Assembly (NCBI RefSeq): GCF_003576645.1
Contig: NC_044925.1
Location: 8,058,123-8,122,122 of the forward strand
Origin: Ipomoea triloba
Taxonomy: Eukaryota > Streptophyta > Magnoliopsida > Solanales > Convolvulaceae
DNA length: 64,000 nucleotides
Direction: 5' to 3'
Shown piece after piece: positions 35,495 to 47,216 of this stretch. The position numbers were made by a program, and so were the translations under genes. Below the pieces are notes generated by a model that searched no databases, was not told the DNA's origin, and saw nothing but the letters and a program-made list of their open reading frames with translations. The stretch's first letter is position 1. Every line of letters begins with the position of its first letter.

Positions 35495-36166
35495 CAAACC
35501 TAGTACAACTCAAGGAAGTCAAAGGACCAAAAGTCATTTTTGGTGGAAATGGAAATCATGGCATCACCATAGGAGTAGGAACAATTATCAAGAATGGTTT
35601 GAAAATAGAAGATGTTTCCTACGTCAAAGTATTAAAATTCAACCTGTTGAGAACAAGTCAATTTTGCGACAAAGGCTACCTTGTAAAATTTTGTAAAGAC
35701 AAATGTCAAGTCAAAGATGAGTCTACAAATGAAGTAGTACTTACAAGAACAAGAAGAAAGAATATGTATGTTGTAGACTGGAACACTGCCAAAAGCTCAG
35801 TATGCCTAGTTGCTAACAACTCAAACGTGACCAGTTGGGAATGACACAGGAAGCTCAACCACTTAAACTTCAAGACTATTAATCAACTTGCAAGGAAAAA
35901 CCTTGTAGAAGGTTTACCGGACATAGTCTATAAAAAAGACCAAGTATGTGATGCATGTCAAAAGAGAAAGCAAATAAAATCATCATTCAAGTCAAAGACA
36001 CATGAATCAACCTCAAGACCACTAAGCCTACTTCACATGGATCGATTTGGTCCAGTTGATCCAGTAAGTATAAGTGGTAAGAAATATACTCTTGTTGTTG
36101 TTGATGATTTTTCTAGGTATACTTGGACTACATTTCTCAAGAAGAAGAATGAAGTTGAGCAAGCAC
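35495..36166 (+). pseudogene. Old Sirevirus/Copia pol fragment, part 1 (protease end to integrase start)
   Basis: Translation from about 35495 parallels the younger copy at 61560-62220: VKGPKVIFGGN, then FNLLRTSQFCDKGYLV, then the zinc-binding integrase N-domain (HRKLNHLNF...CDACQKRK) and PLSLLHMDRFGPV with the first catalytic Asp, ending YTLVVVDDFSRYTW. A TGA at 35842-35844 replaces the Trp codon found in the younger copy. The protease active site is not included. It is interrupted at 36167 by an LTR element and resumes at 42803. Confidence 0.85.
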
Positions 36167-36499
36167 TGTAACATTTTCCATTATGACACTATTTAGTGGT
36201 GCAAGTTTAATAGGTCATTTATGGTCATTATGTAATTGTGGTTTGAAACAGAAGTAACGGAGACCGTTACTTAGCCTATAATGATGGCATGTAGGCTATA
36301 TATGCATGGTCCTCCCACTGCTCCTAGTTCAGTTGATACAACTACACCATCTAGTTCCTTAGGAGACAAGTGGTAGACAAACACTCAAAACCAAAATTCC
36401 AAGCAATGCAACAACTATGGCTGGAGGTAAACAATCCTATTAGCTCCCGCAATGAGTTTAGATTATTACAATTATTATATTGGTATTTTTATTCTAACA
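36167..36499 (+). repeat. 5' LTR of the LARD-like element
   Basis: TG...CA ends; TATATATGCATGG (36299-36311) could act as TATA box. An internal palindrome AGTAACGGAGACCGTTACT (36253-36271) is present in both LTRs. Confidence 0.9.
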
Positions 36500-36501
36500 T
36501 T

Positions 36502-36516
36502 TGGTATCAGAGCATG
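36502..36516 (+). other. Primer-binding site (initiator tRNA-Met)
   Basis: TGGTATCAGAGCATG starts 2 bp after the LTR and matches the standard plant initiator tRNA-Met primer site. Confidence 0.9.
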
Positions 36517-36829
36517 TTTAATCTATGCCTAGTTGTTTGATATATTATGCAATTTATATATCTATGAGGATTCTATATGTATATAGAAATTTACAGGCAT
36601 ATATATTTATATATACATATGGATTTGACTATATATGCATTTAACACATATAAAAGTTTAAAGTCTGTGGTTCATAATATATGTTTACTGTTTTATTCCG
36701 CTATCAATATGTATGCAGTATCCCAATTTCATATATGTATACATATACATATTAATTTATTTTCAAAAAAAAAATTTAATTTCTTTTTCGAATTATAAAG
36801 AAATTATAAAATAAATCTTACTGTCTTCG

Positions 36830-37430
36830 CGGTTGTCGGAATCGCTTGTATGAGAATCGCCGGTGATGGTCTCCTCTCAGTGGCTCCAAGATGAGGATCC
36901 GACAACGGAGCTCCAGCGAAGGGATACGACAACGGTTGCAGCGGCGAAGCTGGTTTTTCGGTGGTGTCGCTGCTTCCCTTCTCCTTCAGGAGGCGAGAAG
37001 GCGGTGGCAAGGCTGGGCTTCCCGGCTGCGATCTGTTGGTGAGGACAACGGTGAACGGTGCTTCGATGGCCGGCAATGGCGGTTGCAACGGCGGACGTCG
37101 GCGATGGCGACTACGATGGAGGGCCTTTGACCGGTGATGACGGATCCTTCAATCGGCGACGACGGCTGGCTTGGTAGCGGTGGGGCTGGCGTTGCGACCA
37201 GAAGGGACGGCAGGTGGCGACGGCGTTGGCGTTGTGACGGAGCCGCTTGCGGTGAACGGTGGCGGCGACGGCTAAGGGGACGCCGGTGCGTCAGCATTGG
37301 CGGTGGCGCAAATGGCGGACTCTGGCCGGCGACCTCTCTCCGCGTCCCTCTCTGTTTTACAGTAACTCTCTCTCACTGGCTGCGGATGATTAAGGATGAG
37401 AAGCTAGGGTTCAGTTCTCAATGTTAAAAT
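36830..37430. other. GC-rich low-complexity block inside the LARD-like element
   Basis: GGCGACGG and GGTGGCG words make this segment strongly GC-rich in an otherwise AT-rich element. Overlapping open frames exist in several frames on both strands, as expected from GC richness. It could be captured host sequence. No protein family is recognised. Confidence 0.5.
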
Positions 37431-38449
37431 TTTGGGCTGACCTTTTGATGGATTAAAGAAAGTGATTATGATGATGCTTTTGGTTTGGGCCGGGTCTGGC
37501 CCAATTCGGCCAGACCTAGACCGTTACTAAAAAAAAAATTGTTATTATAATTGGGCCTATTTGGTCTTTTAAGGCATATGAATTTTCTTTAAATAATGAG
37601 CTCACTTATAATAATAAATGGGCCTTCTCTGATTCTTAGGCTTGCTTAAGGTTTTTTTTTTCTTCCATCATCATATTTGGATTTCTTCTAGCTTAATTGC
37701 TCAGTTTATTTTTTCCCTAATTCATTATTAGATTATTATTCATCTTTAGGCAAATGATAATTTGTTCTTTGAATTTTAATTTAATATTGCGGTATTGCGG
37801 TGTATAATAAATTGCTTGAAGTATTGCATTTTATTATATAGGTTAATAATATATTAATATGCATCATCCTATCATGCCTTGCATATTTATAATTATTTTA
37901 TAATTATGCATTTAGAAAAGCATGTTTTAAAGATGTATTTAGCATATTATTAACTTATAAATTCTTTTTGAAATATTATTCATTTTTGGATTCATTATGA
38001 CTCACTAAAGTAGCTAGTTTGATTTCCTTTTATTTTAGACATATTTTAGTCTTATGTCTCCTTGGGGCTTTAAAATCTATTTTTGAACAAGCTATTTGGG
38101 ACTTATCTGGGTCATTAAAGTATGATTCCCACCATTGAATGATAATATTAGTGGTAATTGAACAAGCTTTTTAGGACTAATTGTTAGCATATTGGTATAT
38201 TGTTACGATAAAGATAAAATTGCTAATTTATGACTAATTGTTGTGATTTTGTTAATAACATTAATAAAAGTTTTAGTCAAAAACCGCTTTTAGTTATGCC
38301 TTTATATCAATTATTTAAAGTTGAAAATATTAGTTTTAATATTTTTTAACATTAAAGTTTTTCGGATTTTAATTTTATTAAGTCTTAAAATTTTCCGGAA
38401 AAATGTTTTAAAGACTTGCGGTTTTAGCAATTTGCTTATCCAAAAACAT

Positions 38450-38880
38450 TTATAGTAATAATGATGATATAATAATAATTATTATTATTAGATGTTGTTC
38501 GGTTACGATTAAGGCATTTGATTATTCCGTTATTACTACTATGTAATAATTATTAGAATTATTATAGTAATAACGATTATCGGTTTTTTGAACCGATGAA
38601 TCAATAATTTGTGCCGTTACTATCATCATGAGTTTTGGATCTTGATAGTATGATTTGAAATTATTATTTTTCGATTTGGTTTGATCCAAAACATATGTGT
38701 TAATAATGATAATATTTTGTAACGTCTTATAGTTATTACTATTAAACATTAGGGGTTACGATTGAGGAAGTTGATTATTCAATTATTACTGTTACATAAA
38801 CATTATTTCAGTAATAACGGTTATCGGCTTTTGAACTGAAAATCAATATATCATAGCATTGTTATCATTATTGTTTCTGG
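38450..38880. repeat. Diverged tandem duplication in the LARD-like interior
   Basis: Two copies about 260-300 bp apart share GGTTACGATT, ATTATTCCGTTATTACT and AGTAATAACGATTATCGG followed by TTTTTGAACCGA words. Confidence 0.6.
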
Positions 38881-39520
38881 ATTGTGATGCCCACTTTGAT
38901 TGAGTATGCATATTTGATTTTGTATTCATATTTTAATGAGTTTATTTTATGCATATATTAAAGTAAATGCATAATATTATGATTTAAATTATGCAATTTA
39001 ATTTTGTGAGAATTTAATTTGTAAATGTCAACATATCATATGGTTTTGATATTGTTAGAATTTACAATTTTTTAAGCTAGTTCTCATAAAGTTTGCTATA
39101 TGCATTGAATTATTTTTGTATTGGGCATATAAGTTAAAACCTTTCAATTATTGAAAAGTATATAGTTATTATAGATTATATTATTTTTCAAATTTTATAA
39201 TTCTTCAAGTTTTGGATTTATGTCATTATTTGAATAATAATAATAATTTTATAGCTCATTTTAAATTTCTATTATGGTGTACAATTTATTTAGATATGAG
39301 CTTATTGAATTTCATGCATAATTGTTCACCTGCATAACATTATATTTTCTAATTATGTGAATTTATATATGCCTTTAGAATTGCATATGTTAGGAATTAA
39401 AAATTCCTTGTTAAGTTGAACTTTATGTGTGGACTTATATATGGTAGTGCATTATGTTTAAGCATTTTAAGACCGTCTAAGGTGTTCACGTGAGATTAAA
39501 AGTCTTTCCATAAGATGAAC

Positions 39521-39810
39521 TATTAAGATTTGAAAGATTATCCGTCAATTATGCCTTTGTGTGAGAAAACATGACCAGGGAGTATACTTGGAATTGTTTA
39601 TCACATTTGTTGCATAATTGTTTTTAGGATTTACAGTTGATGCCTAAAATATCAGGATAATCAACTATTAAGATTTGAAAGATTATCCGTCAATTATGCC
39701 TTTGTGTGAGAAAACATGACCAGGGAGTATACTTTGAATTGTTTATCACATTTGTTGCATAATTGTTTTTAGGCTTTACAGTTGATGCCTAAAATATCAG
39801 GATAATCATC
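39521..39810. repeat. 145-bp tandem duplication in the LARD-like interior
   Basis: Units start at 39521 and 39666 with TATTAAGATTTGAAAGATTA and are nearly identical. Confidence 0.9.
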
Positions 39811-40500
39811 TAGTGATCGTATAATTTTGATTAATTAAAGAGTAGCCACAATATTTAATTGAAATTTTGTGAGATCACATACAGTCATAGGCGTATTGGT
39901 TGTGATTAATTATATGATATAATGAAATTTAGCCCACATGCAATTTTATTATGTTCATATGATTAATTAGGGTAAAAACACCAAACTATATATGATCGTA
40001 ATTTAGCCCACAAGCAATTATGTATCAGAATATAGTTTTGGTGAGTTTTATCATTACAGATAGGAAAGTCAATTTATTTATCATATGGTTATGATATAAA
40101 TAAATTGAGAATTGTCATCTTCTATCATAAAGTTTTGATATATGTACATATTCAAATAATATTATTCTTGAGGTTTATCTACATGAAGGTATTAGTTTAG
40201 TTTCTTTTGTGTATATTTTTTTATGCATTAGAAGAAAATTAGATTAATAGCTTGATACATTAAAATTCTTTAGTGTACATATATCAAGTGATTAATACAA
40301 TTTCATAACTGAAATTATTAAGATATTTTGATCACTTTGTGACTAATTACATAAACTATAATAAATTCCTATCAGTAGATTTTATCATAGCTTATGTAAA
40401 TAGTCAGGACAAAAGATCAAATCATATTTCTTAATTTACCCACAGGGATTGAGAAAAGGAACATGGTTTGATAGTTTTATCATAAGCTTGTAGATGGATC

Positions 40501-40740
40501 TAATTGAATAAAACTTTAACCCACAGGCAAGTTTTATGTCACTAGATTCTTCTATCACTTTGATAATAATTTTATCATAAAATTTTAGTTGAGTCTAATT
40601 GAATAAAACTTTAGCCCACATGCAAGTTTTATGTCACTAGAATCTTCTATTTGATTGTCATAAAACCTTAGTTGAGTCTAATTGAATAAATCTTCAGCCT
40701 ACAGGCAAGTTTTATGTCACTGGATTCTTCTGGTTAAACT
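40501..40740. repeat. Three-copy repeat with a GCCCACAGGCAAG core
   Basis: Units start TAATTGAATAAA at 40501, 40596 and 40679. The core TTTAGCCCACAGGCAAG and variants also occurs alone at about 39929, 40010 and 40434. Confidence 0.8.
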
Positions 40741-42450
40741 GATGATCAAGATAAAAGTTTATCATACGATTCTTTTTAGAATTTATAACTTTAAGGTCGG
40801 TTATAGTTCTATGAGGCATGGGTTGCATTGGCAACACATGTATTTTGTTAATCTCCAAAAACTTAGTAACTTGAAATTGGTACTGTATGTGGCTTGGTTT
40901 TTCAGCCCAACCACAATATATCCTTTTTTTTTTTGAATTTTAGATATGATATACTTTTGGATCCTTATATTGGAAGTGTACATATCTTGCCAAATTTCAA
41001 CTAGAGCAATTTAATTTGTTCAAGTAGTTGAAAATTGTGTCTGTTATATGTACATATTTGTCATGTCCAATTATGGTGGGGAATTCTGTTCTTTATAAAA
41101 TTAGTTGAACTTGAGGATCATTGGTGTGTATGTATATCAACTATAATGCTTAAGAATGACTTGATCAGTGGGAGTAATAGCTTGACTAGTGGGAGTGGTC
41201 ATTTGATCATTAAGATATCCCATTTCAAGATTGTTCCATTTCAAGGATAAGACACCTTGCCTTGTTAATTATAAAATCAATAGTTCAAATTGTTTGAACT
41301 ACAAGTTGTGCAACATATTTGTGAAAATGTTGTAACAACATTAATAGCTTTTATTTTAACAATGGCATGAAGTTTATGATGAACTATCATGAGTTGAATT
41401 TTTTAGCATTTATTGGAGTTTTTTGTCTCATCAAATTGATCCTGGGTCATTATGATTTGAAAAGGCTCATAAATTCAATGTTGAGAGGCATAAAGCAAGT
41501 AAAAGCTCATGAGATTGATTCATATTGAGGATTTTTGATTATATTGATACAACATTTGTGTTGTTTCATAAAGTTACATAAATAAATCCTCGTTATTGCT
41601 ATATGGCATAAAAGTTGGGTTTTTCTTTTTATTTTAGAGATTATTTATAAGGTGTATGTTTAAAGTTCCATTGTGGGCTTAAACTTATTGTTTTGTCATT
41701 TAAAGCCATTAGAATATGGACTACTCAATTACTGTCTTTGGCTAATGTTAATGAAAATGGAGTACAGTGGCAGACGTGTCAACTCCGAAAACTTAGTCAT
41801 CATAGATAGTATTAATATAAGGAGTTGGTCCTGTAAAATATTAGCATTTTGTTAATAGTCTTGAATCCTTACTTAAGGCATGCTTATAAGAATTTTAAGG
41901 ATCATACAGGATACATGGAACTAATTATGTGACTATATTGTATGTACATACATTTTGTCACTTCTATGTAATATGGATGGTTCCTCATATGGTTATGCAC
42001 ATATTTATTTGAGAAACATCCTCAAGATTGGACCAAGAATAAACGTAGGGTTTATTCATAAAGAACCTGAGTTTGAAATCAAATGCATGTGATGTATCGT
42101 TGGTATTACTCACACTTTAATTTAGAGGACATACCACTATGATTCATGTTTTTTGATTTTTTAAATGAAGATTGTGCCAATGCTTGCACCAAATGGAAAA
42201 TTATTTCTATTAATATTGTACAAATCAAGCGGTGTGAGTTTATAAGGACAAATTTAGCCATTGTGGCAGTAATTAGTTTTGATAACTAATTACAATCAAG
42301 AATGAACATAAGGTTTATTCATTAAAGTTTTATACCACATGAGGTACTTAGAGAACAAGTTACATTGCAATCATAAGTGGTCGGATATTACTCACATTAA
42401 GAGGAACGATCTCTATGATTCATGTTTTGTTTCTTTGAGTTAATACTTGC

Positions 42451-42464
42451 ACCAAGTGGGAGAA
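42451..42464 (+). other. Polypurine tract of the LARD-like element
   Basis: ACCAAGTGGGAGAA directly precedes the 3' LTR. A diverged copy of the same neighbourhood (GCTTGCACCAAATGG) lies about 270 bp upstream, showing a duplication of the PPT region. Confidence 0.75.
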
Positions 42465-42797
42465 TGTAACATTTTCCATTATGGCATTATTTAGTGGTGT
42501 AAGTTTAATAGACCATTTATGGTCATTATGTTATTGTGGTTTGAAACAGAAGTAACGGAGACCGTTACTTAGCCTATAATGATGGCACGTAGGCTATATA
42601 TGCATGGTCCTCCCACTGCTCCTAGTTCAGTTGATACAACTACACCATCTAGTTCCTTAGGAGACAAGTGGTAGACAAACACTCAAAACCTAAATTCCAA
42701 GCAATACAACAACTATGGCTGGAGGTAAACGATCCTATTAGCTTCCGCAATGAGGTTAGATTATTACAATTATTATATTAGTATTTTTATTCTAACA
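42465..42797 (+). repeat. 3' LTR of the LARD-like element
   Basis: Same length as the 5' LTR (333 bp); differences are scattered single-base changes. Confidence 0.9.
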
Positions 42798-42802
42798 AGC
42801 AC

Positions 42803-43800
42803 TGCCAAAGCTATTGAAGCAACTCCAAAACGAGAAAGAAATGCAAATATCAAAAACCTGAACTGATCGAGGAACCGAGTTTGTGAACAACATAATTCAA
42901 TCATTCTGCAATTCACAAGGAATCTCTCACTAATTGTCTGCCGCAAGAACACCTCAACAAAATGGTATAGCTGAGAGAATAAACCGAACACTCAAAGAAG
43001 CTGCACGTGTGATGATTTCAGCAGCTGGATTCCCTAAACGTTATTGGGCGGAAGCTATTAACACTACTTGGTATACTCAAAATAGAAGCATGATCCACAA
43101 GCAATACAAAAAGACGCCTTACGAACTTTGAAAAGGGAGAAAACCTAACATTAGTTATTTTCATTCTTTTGGTTGCAAACGCTTTATTCATGTTAATGAT
43201 AAAATGCATCTAAGAACTTTTGATGAGCGTGCAGATGGAGGAATCTTCTTAGGTTATTCGACTACCCGCAAAGCATTCAGAATTTTGAACAAAAGGACAA
43301 TGGTAGTAGAAGAATCTATACACGTCGTATTTGATGAGAAAGACATTTCCAAAAATGTTACGCAAGTTGTGAATGACGGTAACGAAAGTTAAATTGATTT
43401 TTGTAATACTAATGAAATGTGTGGAGATGATATTTTGCAGGGATTACATGAGCTAGAAATTAATTCTCTAGAAAATCTCATCCACCACACATTAGAAAGA
43501 AATGAAGTTGGAGGTGAAATTAATGATGGACATGCAAGTGAAGCTGGAAATGAGATTGAAACTAATGAAAGAGTCAAAGATCTACCAACCACAAGCACAC
43601 AGCCAACCAACACCATGAGAAGCTAAAACACCTTTGAGCCAGATCTAAGATGGTTAAGGGATCACCCTCCAGAACAAGTCATTGGAAATGTGCGAGATGG
43701 CGTAAAGACAAGATCTGCAACAAGAGACGCCTTATTCACTTGCTTCTTGTCACAAATTGAACCCAAGGAGATAGACGAAGCTCTAAGCGATCCAAGCTGG
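42803..43800 (+). pseudogene. Old Sirevirus/Copia pol fragment, part 2 (integrase end to pre-RT linker)
   Basis: Continues part 1 after the inserted LTR element. TDRGTEFVN (second catalytic Asp kept) is followed by LSAARTPQQNGIAERINRTL with the catalytic Glu region, KTPYEL, FDERADGGIFLGYS and VVEESIHVVFDE. Stops at about 42931 (TAA) and 43129-43131 (TGA where the younger copy has Trp), plus frame changes, make it non-functional. It ends at 43800 at EIDEALSDPSW, where the next LTR element begins; the rest of RT must lie beyond the nested insertions, outside the window. Confidence 0.85.
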
Positions 43801-44877
43801 TGTAATACCCGGTTATTTTACAATATGGTTCATAATTATATAAATTTATTATTATATATTATGTGACCCAAAATTATTTTGAGAGTATTTTATTAATATC
43901 ATTTTAAAGATATTATAGTTTCCTAATTCACATTATCTTATGAATATTATATTGAGTAATATTTTTCCCAATCTGAGTAATCTTAATATATAACATATGT
44001 AGTATGTATGTATGTCCATCATATATTTATAATTAAATTCCTAATCCTAATTATATTTTCCCTCTACATATATATTCTCTTATATGAGATAACCCTAATT
44101 CCATATATTTTACTCTCTGTGTCGTCATTCCCATCTCTCCCAAACAAATAAAACCTTAATTTTCTCCCTATTCATCATCAATCTCCTATTTATCATCAAT
44201 TAGTCTCAGACTAGCACACAAGAATCAACAAGAATTTCTAGTGGGTGCAGTAGAGTTTTGGCTCTAGTGTAAGTATCACCAAATTATTACTTTTTTCTTA
44301 ATAAAAGTATTATACTTTTCCCCTACGTGTTTATTTTGAATTGTGTATAGATATATTCTGTGTGGTATATAGATTATGTTGATTTTATGGTATTTAGAAG
44401 GAAGGATTAAATTCATTATAGCAACTGTTTGAGAAAATTCTGACTAGCGCAGTTGGGAAACAAAATTCGTGAAAAATACTTTTTGAACTCCGATTGACTT
44501 CAAATTTTATTTAGAGATCCTAGACTTATTATATTTGATGTATATAAAATTATTTTGTTGGAGATATGCTTCATTATTTCTAGAAAAATTTCGTAAAGTT
44601 GTGGCAGTGTGCTGTTGGTTAAATTTCTGTGCAGCGCAGTGTTGGAAAAAATTTCGAAACAAATACTTCTAGAACTTGGATTGACCTGAAAATTTTTGTG
44701 TATAATCTAGACTTGCTGTACTTATTATCTGAAAAATTGTGTGTTAAAATATGGTCCTGAGTTTCCTCAGAAAATTCTACAATCCATGGAATAATTTCTG
44801 AAATTTCTGTCAGTTTCTGTTTCTTGTGTCTCGTTGATTATTTGAGCCATGGAGAAGTATTTTACTTGAGAATATAT

Positions 44878-45061
44878 GCATATGTGTTGGTTACAGAGGT
44901 TGGAATGTTATTTTAATGAGAGACATATGAATATTTTGAGAAAATGCATACATTTGAAATTCAAGTGAATGCATATGTGTTGGTTACAGAGGTTGGAATG
45001 TTACTTTAATGAGAGACATATGAATATTTTGAGAAAAATGCATACATTTGTATATGAAATT
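44878..45061. repeat. 92-bp tandem duplication in the LTR
   Basis: Units start GCATATGTGTTGGTTACAGA at 44878 and 44970. Confidence 0.9.
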
Positions 45062-45074
45062 CAAGTGAATGTTA

Positions 45075-45275
45075 ATTTTTTTTTGAATACTACTAACTCT
45101 ATTACAATGCAGTATCTATTCATAACTACTTTATCAACCTATGTAACTCTATTACAATGCAGTATCTATTCATAACTACTTTATCAACCTATGTACTACC
45201 TCAACTGAGGCTCGAACCCACCACCTCTCGTATAAAGGGAAGGGTTTGATGCCACTGGACCACAAGGTCATTGGC
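45075..45275 (-). mobile_element. Au-type SINE with 14-bp target duplications
   Basis: Minus strand: box A-like TTGTGGTCCAGTGG and box B GGGTTCGAGCCTC (tRNA-derived head), then the Au-like body (TTGAGGTAGTACATAGG) and a 3' A-rich end. Flanks TCAAGTGAATGTTA at 45061-45074 and 45276-45289 are identical. The tail carries an exact 50-bp duplication (units at 45095 and 45145). Such elements are transcribed by pol III and moved by LINE enzymes. Confidence 0.9.
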
Positions 45276-45717
45276 TCAAGTGAATGTTATTAGTAGTCTA
45301 TGTTGTAGTGTGCTACAAAGCTTGTGATTGAATTTTGAAAATCTACCATCTTGGAGTGGCATATGAGAAATATTGATATTATTATCTTTATAAAGATGAA
45401 GGATAAAATGTTTTGTTGGGTTGCGATACCCTTAATGAATTTTAAGATTTGTGTAGTATCCTGTTATGAGATTCTGGATACTTGGGTTAAAACCCAGTTT
45501 GCTGTGGAGTGAGCAGTAGAAACGTATCCTGTCTCACTATTACTTTTAGTTTTGTTATTTTGAGGAGTGGTTAGCGGAGTCTACCACTAGGGTATTTACC
45601 CTGTTGAGTAGTAGTCATTAGAAACGTATCATGACTACTAGGACTAGTTACTACCCATTGGACTTGGAAACCCATTGGGGGTGTGCACACTTAAGGTATT
45701 AGTTCTGTTCCACTTAA

Positions 45718-45972
45718 ATGGGATTTTTGTGTAGTGTTCAGTGGAGTGATTACTTTTCACTAGGGCTTATTAATTAAGACCCTGCCCATTAGTTGAGATT
45801 GAATGGGATTTTGCGTAGTGTTCAATAGAGAGATTATTTTTCACTAGGGCTTGATGAAAAAAGACCCTGCCCATTATTTGAGATTGAATGGGATTTTGTG
45901 TAGTGTTCAATAGAGAGATTATTGTTCACTAGAGCTTGATGAAACAAGACCCTGCCCATTGAATTGAGATTG
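45718..45972. repeat. Three 85-bp tandem repeats in the LTR
   Basis: Units start ATGGGATTTT at 45718, 45803 and 45888 and share TCACTAGGGCTT and GACCCTGCCCATT. Confidence 0.9.
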
Positions 45973-46658
45973 GTGTTCCTCCATGTATATGTACATGTAT
46001 ATATTAACAGTGATTTTGAAAGATATATTATTTTTGAAATGTTCCTAAAATTTCTATTATGAGAAATATTGATTTGGAAATTATGAATTATGAGTATTTT
46101 TGAGAAATTATGGGTTTTGGAATTCTTGAATATTTTTGGAGAACTGTGATTACTTAGAATATTGTGAGTATTTCTTATTTGCATCTTTATATTCCAATAA
46201 TTTTAATGTACACATTTATACATATTATTATCTACAAGTTGTGCTCCAATGTGCTATGTGTATGTAAATAGTTATTTTAGGAGGTGAATTAAATCTTACT
46301 TAGCTTTGCGCTAACATTGGATACTCTTTGAGTATATTTCAGGTGCATCTGCATGAGCATGGATTATGAGAGCGATTCGCCACTTCCTTGATAGTTGGTT
46401 AGATTTTCATTTTTATAGAAAATCTAGAAGTTGTTTTTAGACGGATGTATTTGATTTGTTGTATTCGTATTAACCTGGAGATATCTTTGTAAGTTGTAAA
46501 CCTTAGCCTTAGCGTTTGGGTGTAGAGAAATACCTTAACGTGGCGATAACACCCATTTCCCTTTTGGTTAGTTAATGCTTCTGTAATGATAATAGTGAAT
46601 TTTAAATTGAGAAAAAAAAATTTAAGAAAAATTTGGGGTTGGAAATTGGGGTGTTACA

Positions 46659-47127
46659 AATTGGTATCAGAGCGGTACGAACCTTTGGGTGCCTAAGTTT
46701 TGAGATCTTAGGTATATATTGGAATTAAAATTGACTAGGAATCTAAAATTTTGAAAACTCGTTGTGAGGATGTGTGGTATTGCATATTGTTGCATAATTA
46801 TTTGATTATGGGGTGTTATTTTGATAGTTGGTATTTGATAAAGTATTATGGAACTCAGTGATTTTATGTAGCTATATATTTGTTTTTTTTTAGTGTTGAT
46901 TGTTGGATTATTGATAATTAATATGTATATAGCTTGGGTAAGGACTTGCATGAAAGTTACGGGGACGTAACTTCATTTCATAGGAGGGGAGAATGTGATA
47001 CCTCCTCTTTGCAGTGCATTGAATTTAAGTTGGAGTGTCTTGAGTTCCTTATTGATCGAGTCTCCCTTGTTCTTTGTTGTCGTATGGATATGCTTCGGGG
47101 ACGAAGCAGCCTTTAAGGGGGATAGAT
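46659..47127 (+). other. Minimal interior with PBS and polypurine tract
   Basis: Only the primer site (46661-46675), about 435 bp of non-coding DNA and the purine tract. No gag or pol trace. Confidence 0.75.
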
Positions 47128-47188
47128 TGTAATACTCCGTTATTTTACAATATGGTTTATAATTATATAAATTTACTATTATATATTA
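47128..47188 (+). repeat. 3' LTR start, cut by a Helitron
   Basis: Matches the first 61 bp of the 5' LTR with about five changes. In the 5' LTR the next base after ATATATTA is T, so the Helitron went in between A and T. Confidence 0.9.
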
Positions 47189-47201
47189 CTAGTATTTCCA
47201 C

Positions 47202-47216
47202 CCGTGCGTTGCACGG
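47202..47216 (-). terminator. Helitron 3'-terminal hairpin
   Basis: Six-base-pair stem CCGTGC/GCACGG with a 3-nt loop, 9-10 nt inside the CTAG end. This is the usual position of the Helitron transposition terminator. Confidence 0.8.

Larger units (their letters stand above)
36167..42797 (+). mobile_element. Non-autonomous LTR retrotransposon (LARD-like), 6.63 kb
   Basis: Two 333-bp LTRs (36167-36499 and 42465-42797) start TGTAACATTTTCC and end TTATTCTAACA. A 5-bp target duplication AGCAC flanks the element (36162-36166 and 42798-42802). PBS and purine tract are in place. By eye the LTRs differ at about 13 positions (near 4 percent). The 5.97-kb interior has no gag, protease, integrase, RT or RNase H on either strand, only diverged tandem repeats and one GC-rich block. 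It should depend on an autonomous partner for movement. Confidence 0.9.
43801..46658 (+). repeat. 5' LTR (2858 bp), containing a SINE and two tandem repeats
   Basis: It has TG...CA ends with the PBS 2 bp downstream. It contains a SINE (45075-45275), a 92-bp tandem duplication and three 85-bp repeats. Promoter candidate: TACATATATATTCTC near 44066. Confidence 0.85.
43801..47188 (+). mobile_element. LTR element with 2.86-kb LTR and about 0.47-kb interior
   Basis: 5' LTR 43801-46658 (TGTAATACCCGG...GGTGTTACA), PBS TTGGTATCAGAGCGG at 46661, purine tract CTTTAAGGGGGATAGAT (47111-47127), and then the start of the 3' LTR at 47128. The 3' LTR is cut after 61 bp by a Helitron. The interior (46659-47127) has no coding sequence. 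A long LTR with almost no interior suggests a deletion derivative that moves in trans. Confidence 0.85.

Noticed and set aside
36804..37427. Proline- and arginine-rich open frames as genes
   Set aside because: GC-rich low-complexity DNA opens several frames at once; no domain, no start context, inside a non-coding retroelement.
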